The notes under the pieces: model-generated
What the model was told of the DNA's origin: nothing
The model's database searches: none
Seen by the model: the letters and a program-made list of their open reading frames with translations, nothing else
Shown: positions 54,039-63,070 of the stretch, piece after piece
How positions within the stretch are numbered: the stretch's first letter is position 1
Layout: the number at the start of each line of letters is the position of its first letter
Translations under genes and position numbers: made by a program
Assembly (NCBI GenBank): GCA_023715865.1
Contig: JAMBOW010000002.1
Location: forward strand, 186,001-250,000
DNA from: Neobacillus mesonae
GTDB lineage: Bacteria > Bacillota > Bacilli > Paenibacillales > Paenibacillaceae
Direction of reading: 5' to 3'
Length of the DNA: 64,000 nucleotides

Positions 54039-54743
54039 TTATCTCTTAATGTAAAGGTCATCGGGTGCCAATTCCTTCAACTTTTCTTCGTCTAATAAGA
54101 GAAGCTCCCCCCTTTCGCGCTCCAATATGCCTAGCTCGGTAAAACGTCGTACTACACGGTTCAAATGACGGTAGCTCGTCCCAAGCAAATCCGCAATCTC
54201 AATCAGGCTTTGGCTTGGAAGCTTACGGGATACAACATCTGAATCCTTATCGAGCAAAATGGACGTCAGATACCCTGCAAACTTCTTATCCAGCGGGTAC
54301 AGCAAATTTACACTGCTTGATCGGTTAAGACTTGTCAGCTTGTAACACATTTGCTCCAGCAGAAAATGTAGGAATGCGGGTTGGCTGCTATAGTGCTTTT
54401 CCAAAGCAGAGTAGCTGATTCCGATTAATAATGCAGTCCGCACACATTCCACTGTCGTGCTGGCTGTATTTTTCGTTACCAGCTCGACATCGCCAATTAA
54501 GCTAAGCGGATCATTAAACCGAAGTGCTAGTGACTTCCCATTAGACATTGTCGTATAGACTTTCAACCTGCCTCTTACTAAAAAGTAAAGATGAGTAATT
54601 TCATCACCGCTTGCGCACACCCGATCTCCATGCGAAAGCTCATACAATTTCATATCATCTATATTCACTGTATTCAGCAGCACATCTAAATTGTAATTAC
54701 GGATCATATCCATCAACAGTTCATCATTATGAACGATTTTCAT
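54039..54743 (-). CDS. Crp/Fnr family transcriptional regulator (YeiL-like)
   Basis: About 234 residues from ATG 54743 (AGAAGG eight bases upstream). An N-terminal cyclic-nucleotide-binding beta-barrel (residues 35-120; HGDRVCASGDEITHLYFLVRGRLKVYT) is followed by a dimer helix and a C-terminal winged helix (SLIEIADLLGTSYRHLNRVVRRF). The FNR-type iron-sulfur cysteines are absent at the N-terminus. It is divergent from the HpaB-like monooxygenase gene 270 bases away, which may be its target (inference). Confidence 0.85.
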   Translation of the reverse strand: MKIVHNDELLMDMIRNYNLDVLLNTVNIDDMKLYELSHGDRVCASGDEITHLYFLVRGRLKVYTTMSNGKSLALRFNDPLSLIGDVELVTKNTASTTVECVRTALLIGISYSALEKHYSSQPAFLHFLLEQMCYKLTSLNRSSSVNLLYPLDKKFAGYLTSILLDKDSDVVSRKLPSQSLIEIADLLGTSYRHLNRVVRRFTELGILERERGELLLLDEEKLKELAPDDLYIKR

Positions 54744-55014
54744 CCCCAAAACCTTCTTTCTGATTAAAGAACATACACTATTTATTTTAACTGAATACAA
54801 CTGGACATATATCCTCAAATCAAATAAAAAAAGCCTTTATCTATGGATAAAGTGCTTCTCATTCAAAGCTTTGACACATCTAACTAGTCAATCGCCCTTT
54901 CTTCTATTCACAGCTCAAGGACAAGGTACTTAAAAAACCATTTTGCCGTACATTATGCTAAAAATAAGTAATAGTTGGACTCATGAATGAACAGTACCTA
55001 AAGAGGTGAGCGAT

Positions 55015-56472
55015 GTGCCTATTAAAAACGGAAGTCAGTACATTGAACGAATTGACCGACAAAACATAAATCTGTGGTATAAGGGTGAACGTGTTGTCGG
55101 TCCACTGTCCAAACATCCTGTGTTTAGCGGACTCATGAAAACACAGGCGGAATTATACGATATGCAGTGCGATGAGAAATACAAAGACCGGATGACTTAT
55201 TTATCACCTGATACAGGGGAGCCTGTAGGTCTATCCTATTTACCGCCAAAAAGCTTAGAAGATTTGAAGAAACGCAGAGAAATGATTGAGCTTTGGTCAA
55301 GTAAGCATCACGGATTTCTTGGAAGATCCCCGGACTATATGAATACCGCAATGATGTCATTTTACACCGCAGCAGATGCGCTGGAAGAACATAATCCCGC
55401 CTTTGCCCAGAACTTAAGAAACTATTATGCCTACTGCAGAGACAACGATATCACCTTATCCCACGCCTTTATACAGCCTCATGCCAGCAAATGGTCAGGA
55501 CAAACGGACGCAGTCGAGGATTCAATCGCTGCAAAGGTGGAAGAAGTGACAGATGCCGGATACGTCGTCAGCGGTGCATTTATGATGGCAACACAAGGAG
55601 CAACCTGTGACGAAATGATTGTCTTCCCTACTCCCTCACTCGCTCCGCTCGATGAAGTCAACCCATTTGCTTTTGCTTTTGCCGTCCCCAACGATCTTGA
55701 AGGAATGACCTTTATTTGCCGCGAGAGCCATGCCTCCGAATCATCATATGACCATCCCTTGAGCTCCAAATTTGAAGAAATGGATACATTGGTCGTTTTT
55801 GATCGGGTGGTAGTACCCCATGAGCGTATGTTTTATTATGGGAATGAAAATGTGGGCTTCCAATTATTTAATGAAGGTCACTTTCATACCCACATAGGCC
55901 ATCAAATCATATCTCGTTACATCGCCAAAACTGAATTCTTCCTTGGTTTATTTGAGTTCCTTGCGGAAGAACAAAATGTCAGCATGGAGCCTCTTTCCAT
56001 TGCCAATGTTTCTAAAATCATGACGATGCTGGAAACGTTCAAAGCTCTCAGGCTCGCTTCAGAAGCAGGAGCTGCACTGGACAGCTTTGGCTACATGGTT
56101 CCTGCGAATAGCCCTCTCCTCGCTGCCAGCGTTCAGTTCCCGGGTTTCTATCTTGAAATGATTAACATGCTCCAATTGCTCGGTTCAAGCGGAATCATTA
56201 TGATTCCTTCAATCGAAGATCTTGCTGCAGAACCGAACAAATATTTAAATCAGTATCTAAAAGGGTATCACTCTGAGGCCAGCGATCGCATTTCATTATT
56301 CAGACTAGTATGGGAGCTTACGGCCGGACCTTTTGGAGGACGACAAAGTCAATTTGAACGCTACTTTTTTGGCAGCGCACAGACCGTCAATATAAGAATG
56401 TATAACAGTTATGACAATCATGAAGATTATCGCCAGCTGATCCCCTTCTTTCTTTCCCAGAAAAATTTATAA
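55015..56472 (+). CDS. 4-hydroxyphenylacetate 3-monooxygenase-like flavin oxygenase (HpaB/YoaI)
   Basis: 485 residues from GTG 55015 (AGAGG eight bases upstream), giving MPIKNGSQYIERID as in the family. Segments typical of HpaB: HHGFLGRSPDYMNTAMMSF near 98, TLSHAFIQPHASKW near 147, VVSGAFMMATQGATCDEMIVFP near 183 and the C-terminal ERYFFGSA. The enzyme uses reduced flavin to hydroxylate phenolic rings. No flavin reductase (hpaC) is adjacent; the flavodoxin downstream is not its equivalent. The true substrate may differ from 4-hydroxyphenylacetate. Confidence 0.88.
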   Translation: MPIKNGSQYIERIDRQNINLWYKGERVVGPLSKHPVFSGLMKTQAELYDMQCDEKYKDRMTYLSPDTGEPVGLSYLPPKSLEDLKKRREMIELWSSKHHGFLGRSPDYMNTAMMSFYTAADALEEHNPAFAQNLRNYYAYCRDNDITLSHAFIQPHASKWSGQTDAVEDSIAAKVEEVTDAGYVVSGAFMMATQGATCDEMIVFPTPSLAPLDEVNPFAFAFAVPNDLEGMTFICRESHASESSYDHPLSSKFEEMDTLVVFDRVVVPHERMFYYGNENVGFQLFNEGHFHTHIGHQIISRYIAKTEFFLGLFEFLAEEQNVSMEPLSIANVSKIMTMLETFKALRLASEAGAALDSFGYMVPANSPLLAASVQFPGFYLEMINMLQLLGSSGIIMIPSIEDLAAEPNKYLNQYLKGYHSEASDRISLFRLVWELTAGPFGGRQSQFERYFFGSAQTVNIRMYNSYDNHEDYRQLIPFFLSQKNL

Positions 56473-56481
56473 TAGCTGAAC

Positions 56482-57213
56482 TTAATTCACCTTATCTGGA
56501 GCGTCGTATAATTGAATTTCCGGCGCTCCGGCTGTATCCAGACATAGAGGCGAAACAAGTTTAACATAATCCAGCGCTTCTCTATATTTTTGTTCATCAG
56601 GAATTAAAGTTATTTTACGTCTGTCAAGCAGACAATTCACTTCAATTCTCTCGGGGATGCAGCCAAAAGCATGGTAACAGAACACCACCATCATGTTTTG
56701 ATAAGCTCTAATGACCTCATCATGATAATTCACTATATATTTTTGAATATACAGCCCTGTTGTGTTCATTTCATCAGGCTGCCAAGCAACCTGAAAAATA
56801 ACAGAGAGGTCCATATGTATGTCTGAAATATAGGCTTTATGCTCTTCAAACAGCAGTACAGGAAGCTCAAGCTCAGTAAGCTGTGTGAGCAAACGGACAA
56901 GCTCATCGCTTATTCTCGCTTTCATATTCCAGTAATGGTCACTCGATTCAAACCCGACAGCATGCCTCGGCCATCTTTTCTCAAGTAAATATTGGATCGG
57001 CACCTCTCTGCGAACCTCGGCTGATAAACTATAAAAATCATTGATCGTATGGCTGACAGCATACTGAACCCGATGTCTCCATTCGAGTACCTGCGGCTTA
57101 CCTAAAGCTAGATTCTTCAGCCGGTTAAGCGACCTTTCAGACCATAACATTTCCTCAAGCTTATAATCATTTAACACTTTTTTATGCTGTATCGCTTCAG
57201 AAGGTCTCTCCAT
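56482..57213 (-). CDS. Unrecognised cytoplasmic protein
   Basis: A 243-residue protein with no signal or TM segment, mostly helical with an amphipathic N-terminal half. I do not recognise it. Conserved-looking features are WRHRVQYAVSHTINDFYSL and YHAFGCIPERIEVNCLLDRRK. It is convergent with the monooxygenase gene (nine-base gap) and lies 69 bases downstream of the flavodoxin gene on the same strand, so it could be in the Fur-controlled transcript. Confidence 0.65.
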   Translation of the reverse strand: MERPSEAIQHKKVLNDYKLEEMLWSERSLNRLKNLALGKPQVLEWRHRVQYAVSHTINDFYSLSAEVRREVPIQYLLEKRWPRHAVGFESSDHYWNMKARISDELVRLLTQLTELELPVLLFEEHKAYISDIHMDLSVIFQVAWQPDEMNTTGLYIQKYIVNYHDEVIRAYQNMMVVFCYHAFGCIPERIEVNCLLDRRKITLIPDEQKYREALDYVKLVSPLCLDTAGAPEIQLYDAPDKVN

Positions 57214-57282
57214 CCTTATCTCTCCTTCTTATTAAGCTTTCTACCGCTGCTGCACCCTCATAACTTATAGTGTGGCATGTGA

Positions 57283-57735
57283 TCAGGATACCTGTTCCAG
57301 AATTGCTGCAAAGCGCTCACCTAATGCGCGGCAATCCTTTTTCTCCTCATCCAGCGGGCTGTACTCTATTTTGAGCGATGGTTCCGTTACAATGGCACCT
57401 CGCTCTTTCAGCTTGGCTTCTGCCGTATCTACAGCTCCGCAGAACAAATCATACGAGGTATCTCCGCTGCCAAACAAAGCCACTTTATACCCCCTAAGAT
57501 CTAACTCATCAAGCTCTTCATAAAAATCAAGGAATTCATCTGGAAGATCCCCGTCTCCCCATGTGTATAAACCAATCATCGTTCCATCGTATTTTAGCAT
57601 CTCATCGGCGCTGCAGTTTTCTGCTGACTTCATAACCGTATTGTGCCCTGCTTTTTTTACTCCTTCTGCGATAAGCTCTGCAATTTCTTCTGTATTTCCT
57701 GTCAAACTTGCATATACAATCAAGATGTTTGCCAT
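57283..57735 (-). CDS. Flavodoxin
   Basis: 150 residues from ATG 57735 (GGGGGAT upstream). The FMN phosphate loop SLTGNTEE is at residues 10-17, and the isoalloxazine-binding stretches are near YTWGDGDLPDEF (57-68) and FGSGDTSYDLFCGA (90-103). A short-chain electron carrier that can replace ferredoxin. A near-perfect Fur box lies 48 bases upstream, so induction under iron limitation is expected, as for flavodoxins in many bacteria. Confidence 0.93.
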   Translation of the reverse strand: MANILIVYASLTGNTEEIAELIAEGVKKAGHNTVMKSAENCSADEMLKYDGTMIGLYTWGDGDLPDEFLDFYEELDELDLRGYKVALFGSGDTSYDLFCGAVDTAEAKLKERGAIVTEPSLKIEYSPLDEEKKDCRALGERFAAILEQVS

Positions 57736-57782
57736 CGTAATGTATCCCCCATTTTCCCTTTGGTGTTGCAATTATCATATTT

Positions 57783-57801
57783 GATAATGATTCTCATTGT
57801 C
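57783..57801 (-). promoter_or_regulatory. Fur box upstream of flavodoxin gene
   Basis: GATAATGATTCTCATTGTC matches the 19-bp consensus GATAATGATTATCATTATC at 17 positions and is a near palindrome. Confidence 0.88.
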
Positions 57802-57915
57802 AACAACTATTGGACTGACGACATAAATAACCGCTTTCTATCTAAAGAAAGCGGCGGAGTAGACTAACTATTGAAATGCAAATTTGATGACCATTAAATG
57901 GCGTACCCGCATATT

Positions 57916-58329
57916 TTATATACGTTCTGCGGTCATTTTTTGCTCTCTTGTTAACATAGGTTCAAATTCGTATACCCACGTCCCGTTGTCTGCAACTTTT
58001 ATTCTCACTAGTTCTTTTTTTCGAAGGCCTTCCAAAATACGCTCTGCTTCTTTTACGCTGAGATCCGTATACAGTGATATCTCCACTACAGTCAATAAAT
58101 GTTCATGCTCCATTGCAAGCTTCATTACCTGTTTTTCCAGCTCAAGTTCCCGCTTCTTCTTGATTGCTGTAAATTCATACAAGCTATAAGCAAAAGGGGC
58201 AACCCCGAATATAAGGAATCCAAGATCAAATCCTGAATGAAAGCGAATAAACGAATATGTATACAGCACAATGGAGAATAAACCTAAAGCCATCAAGGTT
58301 GCTGCAATCCATATTTTGTTTTTGATCAT
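57916..58329 (-). CDS. Two-TM protein with winged-helix-like C-terminus
   Basis: A 137-residue protein. Two TM segments (about residues 8-27 and 33-51) precede a coiled stretch (KKKRELELEKQVMKLAMEHEH) and a small winged-helix-like domain (LLTVVEISLYTDLSVKEAERILEGLRKKELVRIKV...WVYEF). Membrane-anchored DNA-binding or sensing is conceivable but unproven. GGAGG lies upstream. Confidence 0.7.
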   Translation of the reverse strand: MIKNKIWIAATLMALGLFSIVLYTYSFIRFHSGFDLGFLIFGVAPFAYSLYEFTAIKKKRELELEKQVMKLAMEHEHLLTVVEISLYTDLSVKEAERILEGLRKKELVRIKVADNGTWVYEFEPMLTREQKMTAERI

Positions 58330-58577
58330 GATAAAAACCTCCTTTATTTTACTTTACCCTAAATCTGCACCTTTTGGCACATTTCATCCTCTTGACTTTT
58401 GTAACGCAAAAAACGGGGAATACTGGCATGAAAACACGTAATTGTTGTACAATAGAACCTAATTGTGATTTGATACACAAAAGTGTATAGATGAGCTGCA
58501 CACGCATCAGCTATGATTCGCGCGGTTTAGGTTCATACTATATACTGCAAATGAAACTTGAAGGATGGATTAATACA

Positions 58578-59441
58578 ATGTACGCATCTGAGCAATGGAA
58601 AGATTACGAACTTATAGATACCGGCGGCGGAGAGAAACTCGAGCGCTGGGGAGATATTATTCTTCGCAGACCTGACCCGCAAATTATCTGGCCTCTCGAA
58701 AAGGAAACCGCTGCATGGAGAAACGTTCATGGACATTACCATCGCAGCTCCTCCGGCGGAGGACAATGGGATATGAAGAAATCTCTCCCTGAGCGCTGGA
58801 CCATTTCTTTTGACGAATTAAAGTTCTACATCAAACCGACAAATTTCAAGCATACCGGCCTATTCCCTGAACAGGCAGCCAACTGGAGCTGGATGATTGA
58901 TAAAATTAAAAATGCTGGCAGACCTATATCGGTACTGAATCTGTTTGCTTATACCGGCGGTGCGACTGTCGCTTGTGCTTACGCAGGTGCCAGTGTAGTG
59001 CACGTTGACGCTGCTAAAGGAATGGTGCAGTGGGCTAAAGAGAATGTCCAGCTGTCGGGACTTGGTGATCGGCATGTTCGCTTCATTACCGACGATGTTT
59101 TCAAATTTGTTCAACGTGAGCAACGCCGCGGCAACAAATATGATGCAATCATTATGGACCCTCCGTCCTACGGACGCGGACCTAATGGCGAAACCTGGAA
59201 GCTCGAACAGAATCTTTATCCATTTCTTGAATCCTGTACAGAAATTCTTACGGACAACCCTCTGTTCGTTCTTATTAATTCTTATACGACAGGAATTTCT
59301 CCAACCGTGCTTTCCAATATGTTAACCATGACAATGGCAAATCAATACGGTGGTAAAATTTCTGCAGGCGAGATCGGTCTGCCGATTACAGAATCCAAAA
59401 TGACGCTGCCTTGCGGCATCTTAGGCCGTTGGGAGTCCTAA
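58578..59441 (+). CDS. Class I SAM-dependent rRNA methyltransferase (RlmI/RlmK-like)
   Basis: About 287 residues from ATG 58578 (MYASEQWKDYELID), with AAGGA 12 bases upstream; the extra 29 residues of the longer frame look untranslated. The SAM pocket is VLNLFAYTGGATVACA near residue 120 with HVDAAKGMVQWAKEN following, and the catalytic DPPSYGRG is near 195. This pattern is that of 23S rRNA cytosine-C5/guanine-N7 methyltransferases. It precedes a pseudouridine synthase gene by four bases; both modify RNA. Confidence 0.87.
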   Translation: MYASEQWKDYELIDTGGGEKLERWGDIILRRPDPQIIWPLEKETAAWRNVHGHYHRSSSGGGQWDMKKSLPERWTISFDELKFYIKPTNFKHTGLFPEQAANWSWMIDKIKNAGRPISVLNLFAYTGGATVACAYAGASVVHVDAAKGMVQWAKENVQLSGLGDRHVRFITDDVFKFVQREQRRGNKYDAIIMDPPSYGRGPNGETWKLEQNLYPFLESCTEILTDNPLFVLINSYTTGISPTVLSNMLTMTMANQYGGKISAGEIGLPITESKMTLPCGILGRWES

Positions 59442-59445
59442 GCTG

Positions 59446-60180
59446 ATGAGCGAAGGACAACATAAATCTCCTCCTATATCTATACTATACGAGGACAACC
59501 ACCTACTTGGTGTCGAAAAAATAGTAAATGTGCCTACACAAGCAGATGCTTCAGGCGATCTTGACATGCTTTCGATCCTCAAAGACGATATTAAAGTACG
59601 GTTTTCAAAACCCGGGAATGTCTATCTTGGTCTTGTCCATCGACTAGATCGTCCTGTAGGCGGAGCCATGATCTTTGCCAAGACATCAAAAGCTGCATCC
59701 CGACTGTCCGATGCCGTTCGCACTCGTAAGTTTGAGAAGACTTATATGGCCGTCATTCATGGAACACCCCCTGACCGCCAAGGCAGACTTCAGCATACAC
59801 TGCTGAAGAATGAGAAAAACAACACGGTATCTGTCGTGCCCAAAGGGACTCCTGGAGGTAAAAATGCGCTCCTGGACTACTATGTGCTTGGCCAGACGGA
59901 CAAGCTCTCCCTGATTCAGGTGGTTCTCCACACGGGGAGATCACACCAGATCCGTGTGCAGTGTAAGGCTATGGGCTGCCCTTTATACGGTGACCAAAAA
60001 TATGGCTCTGAGCTTAACAAACCAGGGCAGCAGCTGGCTTTGTGGTCTGTATCTGTAGGATTTCCGCATCCGGTGACTAAAGAACATGTTCAGTTCATTT
60101 CGCTGCCCCCTCGTGAATATCCATGGAATGAATGGCCCGAAAAATTGTACAAAAGTGCTGCAAGCCAGCCTTTTGTCTAG
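59446..60180 (+). CDS. RluA family pseudouridine synthase
   Basis: A 244-residue RluA-type synthase lacking an S4 domain. VHRLDRPVGGAMIFAKTSKA near residue 65 carries the catalytic Asp in HRLD; LDYYVL and HTGRSHQIRVQCKAMGCPLYGDQKYG are the other family motifs. It isomerises uridine in rRNA or tRNA; the target is not predictable. Cotranscribed with the methyltransferase. Confidence 0.92.
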   Translation: MSEGQHKSPPISILYEDNHLLGVEKIVNVPTQADASGDLDMLSILKDDIKVRFSKPGNVYLGLVHRLDRPVGGAMIFAKTSKAASRLSDAVRTRKFEKTYMAVIHGTPPDRQGRLQHTLLKNEKNNTVSVVPKGTPGGKNALLDYYVLGQTDKLSLIQVVLHTGRSHQIRVQCKAMGCPLYGDQKYGSELNKPGQQLALWSVSVGFPHPVTKEHVQFISLPPREYPWNEWPEKLYKSAASQPFV

Positions 60181-60206
60181 ACCTATCCATGTAACTAACA
60201 AAAAAT

Positions 60207-60229
60207 ACGGTCTGCAAGATGCAGACCGT
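60207..60229. terminator. Terminator between RluA gene and MFS gene
   Basis: ACGGTCTGC-aagat-GCAGACCGT followed by TTTTTTATTT on the plus strand, with A-rich sequence on the other side. Confidence 0.9.
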
Positions 60230-60253
60230 TTTTTATTTATTTAATGCTTTTTT

Positions 60254-61768
60254 TTATTTTTTGTCGCTTGTGCTGACTTCTGCTACTTTCATAGCAACGC
60301 CTTCTGCATTCTTCGGCACAGATCTTTTAATGAACACGGCCAAAACAAGGGCAACCACTGTAACACCAGTTGCAATAATGAACGAGAAGTTGATACCGTT
60401 AATTTGAGCATCATTTGTCAGTTGAAGCATTGCAGCTTGATCCTGCGGATTAATATTAGCCATATGAGACTCAACATAATGAGTCGTACGATTACTGAAT
60501 ATAGTGATGAAAATCGCTGTACCGATCGCACCAAACACCGTACGAAGTGTGTTCAGCATTACTGTACCGTGCGCATTAAGATTTTGAGGAATATCATTCA
60601 AGGCAGCCGTTTGTACAGGCATCATAAGAAGTGACATACCAAACATACGCAAGGTGTAAACGATGATCAACTGTGTATAAGTCGTATCCATCGTCAAGGT
60701 ACTGAATTCCCATGTCGTTGCAATCGTAATGACAAGACCGATAATGCTCAGCCATTTAGCTCCAAATTTATCGAACAGCGATCCTGTGATCGGAGACATA
60801 ATCCCCATCACAATTGCACCTGGAAGCATAAGCAATCCAGAATCAAGGGCACTGATTCCTCGAATGGTTTGCAAGTAAATAGGTAGCAGAATCATACCGG
60901 AAAACATAGCCATCGTTACGACGATCAAAACTGCTGTGTTCAACGTATACATTGGGTTCTTAAATACTCTGAACTCAAGCAGTGGAAGGTCCATCTTGAA
61001 TTGACGAAGCACGAACAGCACTAGTGCCACTGCACCAACAACAAGACAGGTAATAACAATAGGGTCTCCCCAACCATCGGTACCCGCATCACTGAAGCCA
61101 TACAGCAGTCCGCCAAAACCAAGGGTGGATAAAATTACTGAAGTAACGTCCAATTTCGGATTGGATACTTCTGTAACATTTTTAACAAACTTCATTCCCA
61201 CAAGCACTGCGATAACAGCGATAGGAAGGATAATGTAGAACAACAATTTCCAGCTGTCAAACGTTTGGACAACCCATCCGGACAGTGTAGGACCGATCGC
61301 AGGGGCCAAAATCATAGCAATACCGATCATACCCATCGCGCGGCCGCGCTGCTCGATCGGGAAAATGTTAAGGATAACAACGGATAATAGCGGCATAATG
61401 ACACCCGCACCTGCTGCCTGAACAACACGTCCAGTCATCAGTATTGCAAAAGTAGGACTTAGGGCACAGAGCAAAGTACCGATTGTAAATAGCGACATCC
61501 CCGTAATGAAAATCTGTCTTGTCGTAAATTTCGCCATTAGATAGGCTGTTACCGGAATAAGAACCCCGTTAACAAGCATGAAGCCCGTAGACAGCCATTG
61601 AACGGTTGTCGGACCCACTGCCAAATCTTCCATAATCTTAGGTAAAGCGACATTAAGCAGGGTTTGGTTCAAAAAGGCAACAAACGCACCCAGCAGCATC
61701 GCAAATAATATTGGACCTTTTTTCAATTCAACAGTCTTATGAGACTGATTCGCAGCTACGCTACTCAT
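60254..61768 (-). CDS. DHA2 family multidrug efflux MFS transporter
   Basis: A 504-residue, 14-TM MFS exporter (EmrB/QacA type). Motif D1 NQTLLNVALPKIMEDL is near residue 35, motif A-like MAKFTTRQIFITG near 78, and the antiporter motif C GIAMILAPAIGPTLSGW near 148. It probably exports drugs or toxic organics with proton exchange. The MarR gene upstream ends ten bases before it, so the repressor and pump form an operon behind a 20-bp palindrome. Confidence 0.92.
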   Translation of the reverse strand: MSSVAANQSHKTVELKKGPILFAMLLGAFVAFLNQTLLNVALPKIMEDLAVGPTTVQWLSTGFMLVNGVLIPVTAYLMAKFTTRQIFITGMSLFTIGTLLCALSPTFAILMTGRVVQAAGAGVIMPLLSVVILNIFPIEQRGRAMGMIGIAMILAPAIGPTLSGWVVQTFDSWKLLFYIILPIAVIAVLVGMKFVKNVTEVSNPKLDVTSVILSTLGFGGLLYGFSDAGTDGWGDPIVITCLVVGAVALVLFVLRQFKMDLPLLEFRVFKNPMYTLNTAVLIVVTMAMFSGMILLPIYLQTIRGISALDSGLLMLPGAIVMGIMSPITGSLFDKFGAKWLSIIGLVITIATTWEFSTLTMDTTYTQLIIVYTLRMFGMSLLMMPVQTAALNDIPQNLNAHGTVMLNTLRTVFGAIGTAIFITIFSNRTTHYVESHMANINPQDQAAMLQLTNDAQINGINFSFIIATGVTVVALVLAVFIKRSVPKNAEGVAMKVAEVSTSDKK

Positions 61769-61778
61769 AATAAAAAAA

Positions 61779-62216
61779 TCATCTCTCTTTCTCCATCTTC
61801 TCCAGCATCAAGGAATGGATGCGAAGCAAATTATCGATATCTTCCTTGGGTAAATCATCCATCATATGAGAAACTCGGGACATCCATAACTCATACATCT
61901 TCTTCTGAATCTCTTTCCCCTTCTCAGTGACCTTAAGCTCTAAAGACCTCCTATCCTGTATGCATCGCTCTCTTTCAACCAACTCTGCCTTTACGAGCCG
62001 ATCCACCACACCACTCGTTGTGCTGCTGCCCATATGGCACATTTCAGCTAACTCAGCAAGCCCAATGTTAGGGTGCTCAATTAATATCGATAATACAAGC
62101 ATTTGAATGCGGGTGACTTCCATTTGCTCTTCATGCTTCCAGAAAAGTTTGTGAAAGCTTTGGGTCACTTGGCGAAAGGAATTGAATATCTGGTACATCT
62201 CATCGTAATCCAGCAT
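61779..62216 (-). CDS. MarR family regulator of the efflux operon
   Basis: A 145-residue MarR protein. The winged helix is at about residues 45-105 (GLAELAEMCHMGSSTTSGVVDRLVKAELVERERCIQDRRSLELKVTEKG), with the N- and C-terminal helices for dimerisation. It lies first in the operon with the DHA2 pump. The palindrome at 62256-62275 is 40 bases upstream of its start and is the likely operator, giving autorepression relieved by a ligand. Confidence 0.9.
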   Translation of the reverse strand: MLDYDEMYQIFNSFRQVTQSFHKLFWKHEEQMEVTRIQMLVLSILIEHPNIGLAELAEMCHMGSSTTSGVVDRLVKAELVERERCIQDRRSLELKVTEKGKEIQKKMYELWMSRVSHMMDDLPKEDIDNLLRIHSLMLEKMEKER

Positions 62217-62255
62217 ATGATACTCACCTTTGTTACAAAATAATTATCTTATAAA

Positions 62256-62275
62256 ATATTTCGTATACGAAATAT
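62256..62275. promoter_or_regulatory. 20-bp perfect palindrome, probable MarR operator
   Basis: ATATTTCGTATACGAAATAT equals its own reverse complement. It lies 40 bases upstream of the marR-MFS operon start. Confidence 0.78.
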
Positions 62276-62372
62276 AAGGGGTACAAAGTAATATTATAGT
62301 CCGATTTTTAAAATAGTCAACACTTTCTATATGTAATTAGTTTCTTATGAAGTATGCATCAAATACAAAAAA

Positions 62373-62393
62373 GGAATACGCTGTACGTATCCC
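62373..62393 (-). terminator. Terminator of the second MarR gene
   Basis: GGaATACG-ctgta-CGTATcCC stem; the minus strand continues TTTTTTGTATTTG. Confidence 0.75.
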
Positions 62394-62423
62394 TTTAAAT
62401 ATGGTTATTTATTCAACTAATTT

Positions 62424-62855
62424 TTAAGATGTTTGTTTCGATGGTGCGCTTTGCGAGGTTATTTTGGATAGGAGATAGACCAATAGCTGCTGATTGTGTG
62501 AAGAAATTTTGCTCAGCGTTCCGCCAATAAAATCTTCACGAATCATTATTCCACGATGTGCCTCCTGCTTCCCCTTCTCCGTTAAAGTAACCCATACAAT
62601 TCTGCGGTCGCGATCATCCCTGCTTCGCAGGATCAGCTCATTCTTCTCCATGCGGTCAAGCAGCATCGTAATTGCTGCAGGCGTCGTTGACAGATAAGGG
62701 ATAAATTCAGAAGGCTTCATACGCGGCTGCTCAGATAACAGTTCCAGGACGGTAAGCTGTGCTTCAGTTAATGCAGGAGCAAGTGCCTGATCCATATGGG
62801 CTTTATAGTCCTTCGTGAGCCTTGCCCATAGCTTGGCAAATTCGGAAGAATGCAT
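62424..62855 (-). CDS. MarR family transcriptional regulator (second)
   Basis: A 143-residue MarR protein with winged helix at about residues 45-100 (MKPSEFIPYLSTTPAAITMLLDRMEKNELILRSRDDRDRRIVWVTLTEKG). It is separate from the pump-linked MarR: its own terminator follows, and no target gene is adjacent downstream. Upstream lies parC with its terminator. Ligand and targets are unknown. Confidence 0.88.
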   Translation of the reverse strand: MHSSEFAKLWARLTKDYKAHMDQALAPALTEAQLTVLELLSEQPRMKPSEFIPYLSTTPAAITMLLDRMEKNELILRSRDDRDRRIVWVTLTEKGKQEAHRGIMIREDFIGGTLSKISSHNQQLLVYLLSKITSQSAPSKQTS

Positions 62856-63025
62856 GTATTCTTCTCCCCTCTCTTGTTAAAGGCTAGAATTCAAATTAAG
62901 GAGCATTAAATATTAAGCTGATGAATCATTTCGCTTTTTTCTCTGCAATTCCTTCCTCTATTTAGCGACTCGACCTGTATCGACGAAGGTTCTTAATCTT
63001 TGCTTGTGAACGTCAAAAAAAGCCC

Positions 63026-63050
63026 CTGATGGCGTTTTTTGACGCATCAG
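63026..63050 (-). terminator. Terminator of parC
   Basis: CTGATGgCGT / ACGcATCAG stem with T-rich loop; minus strand continues GGGGCTTTTTTT. Confidence 0.85.
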
Positions 63051-63070
63051 AGACTTACTTTGACAAATTT

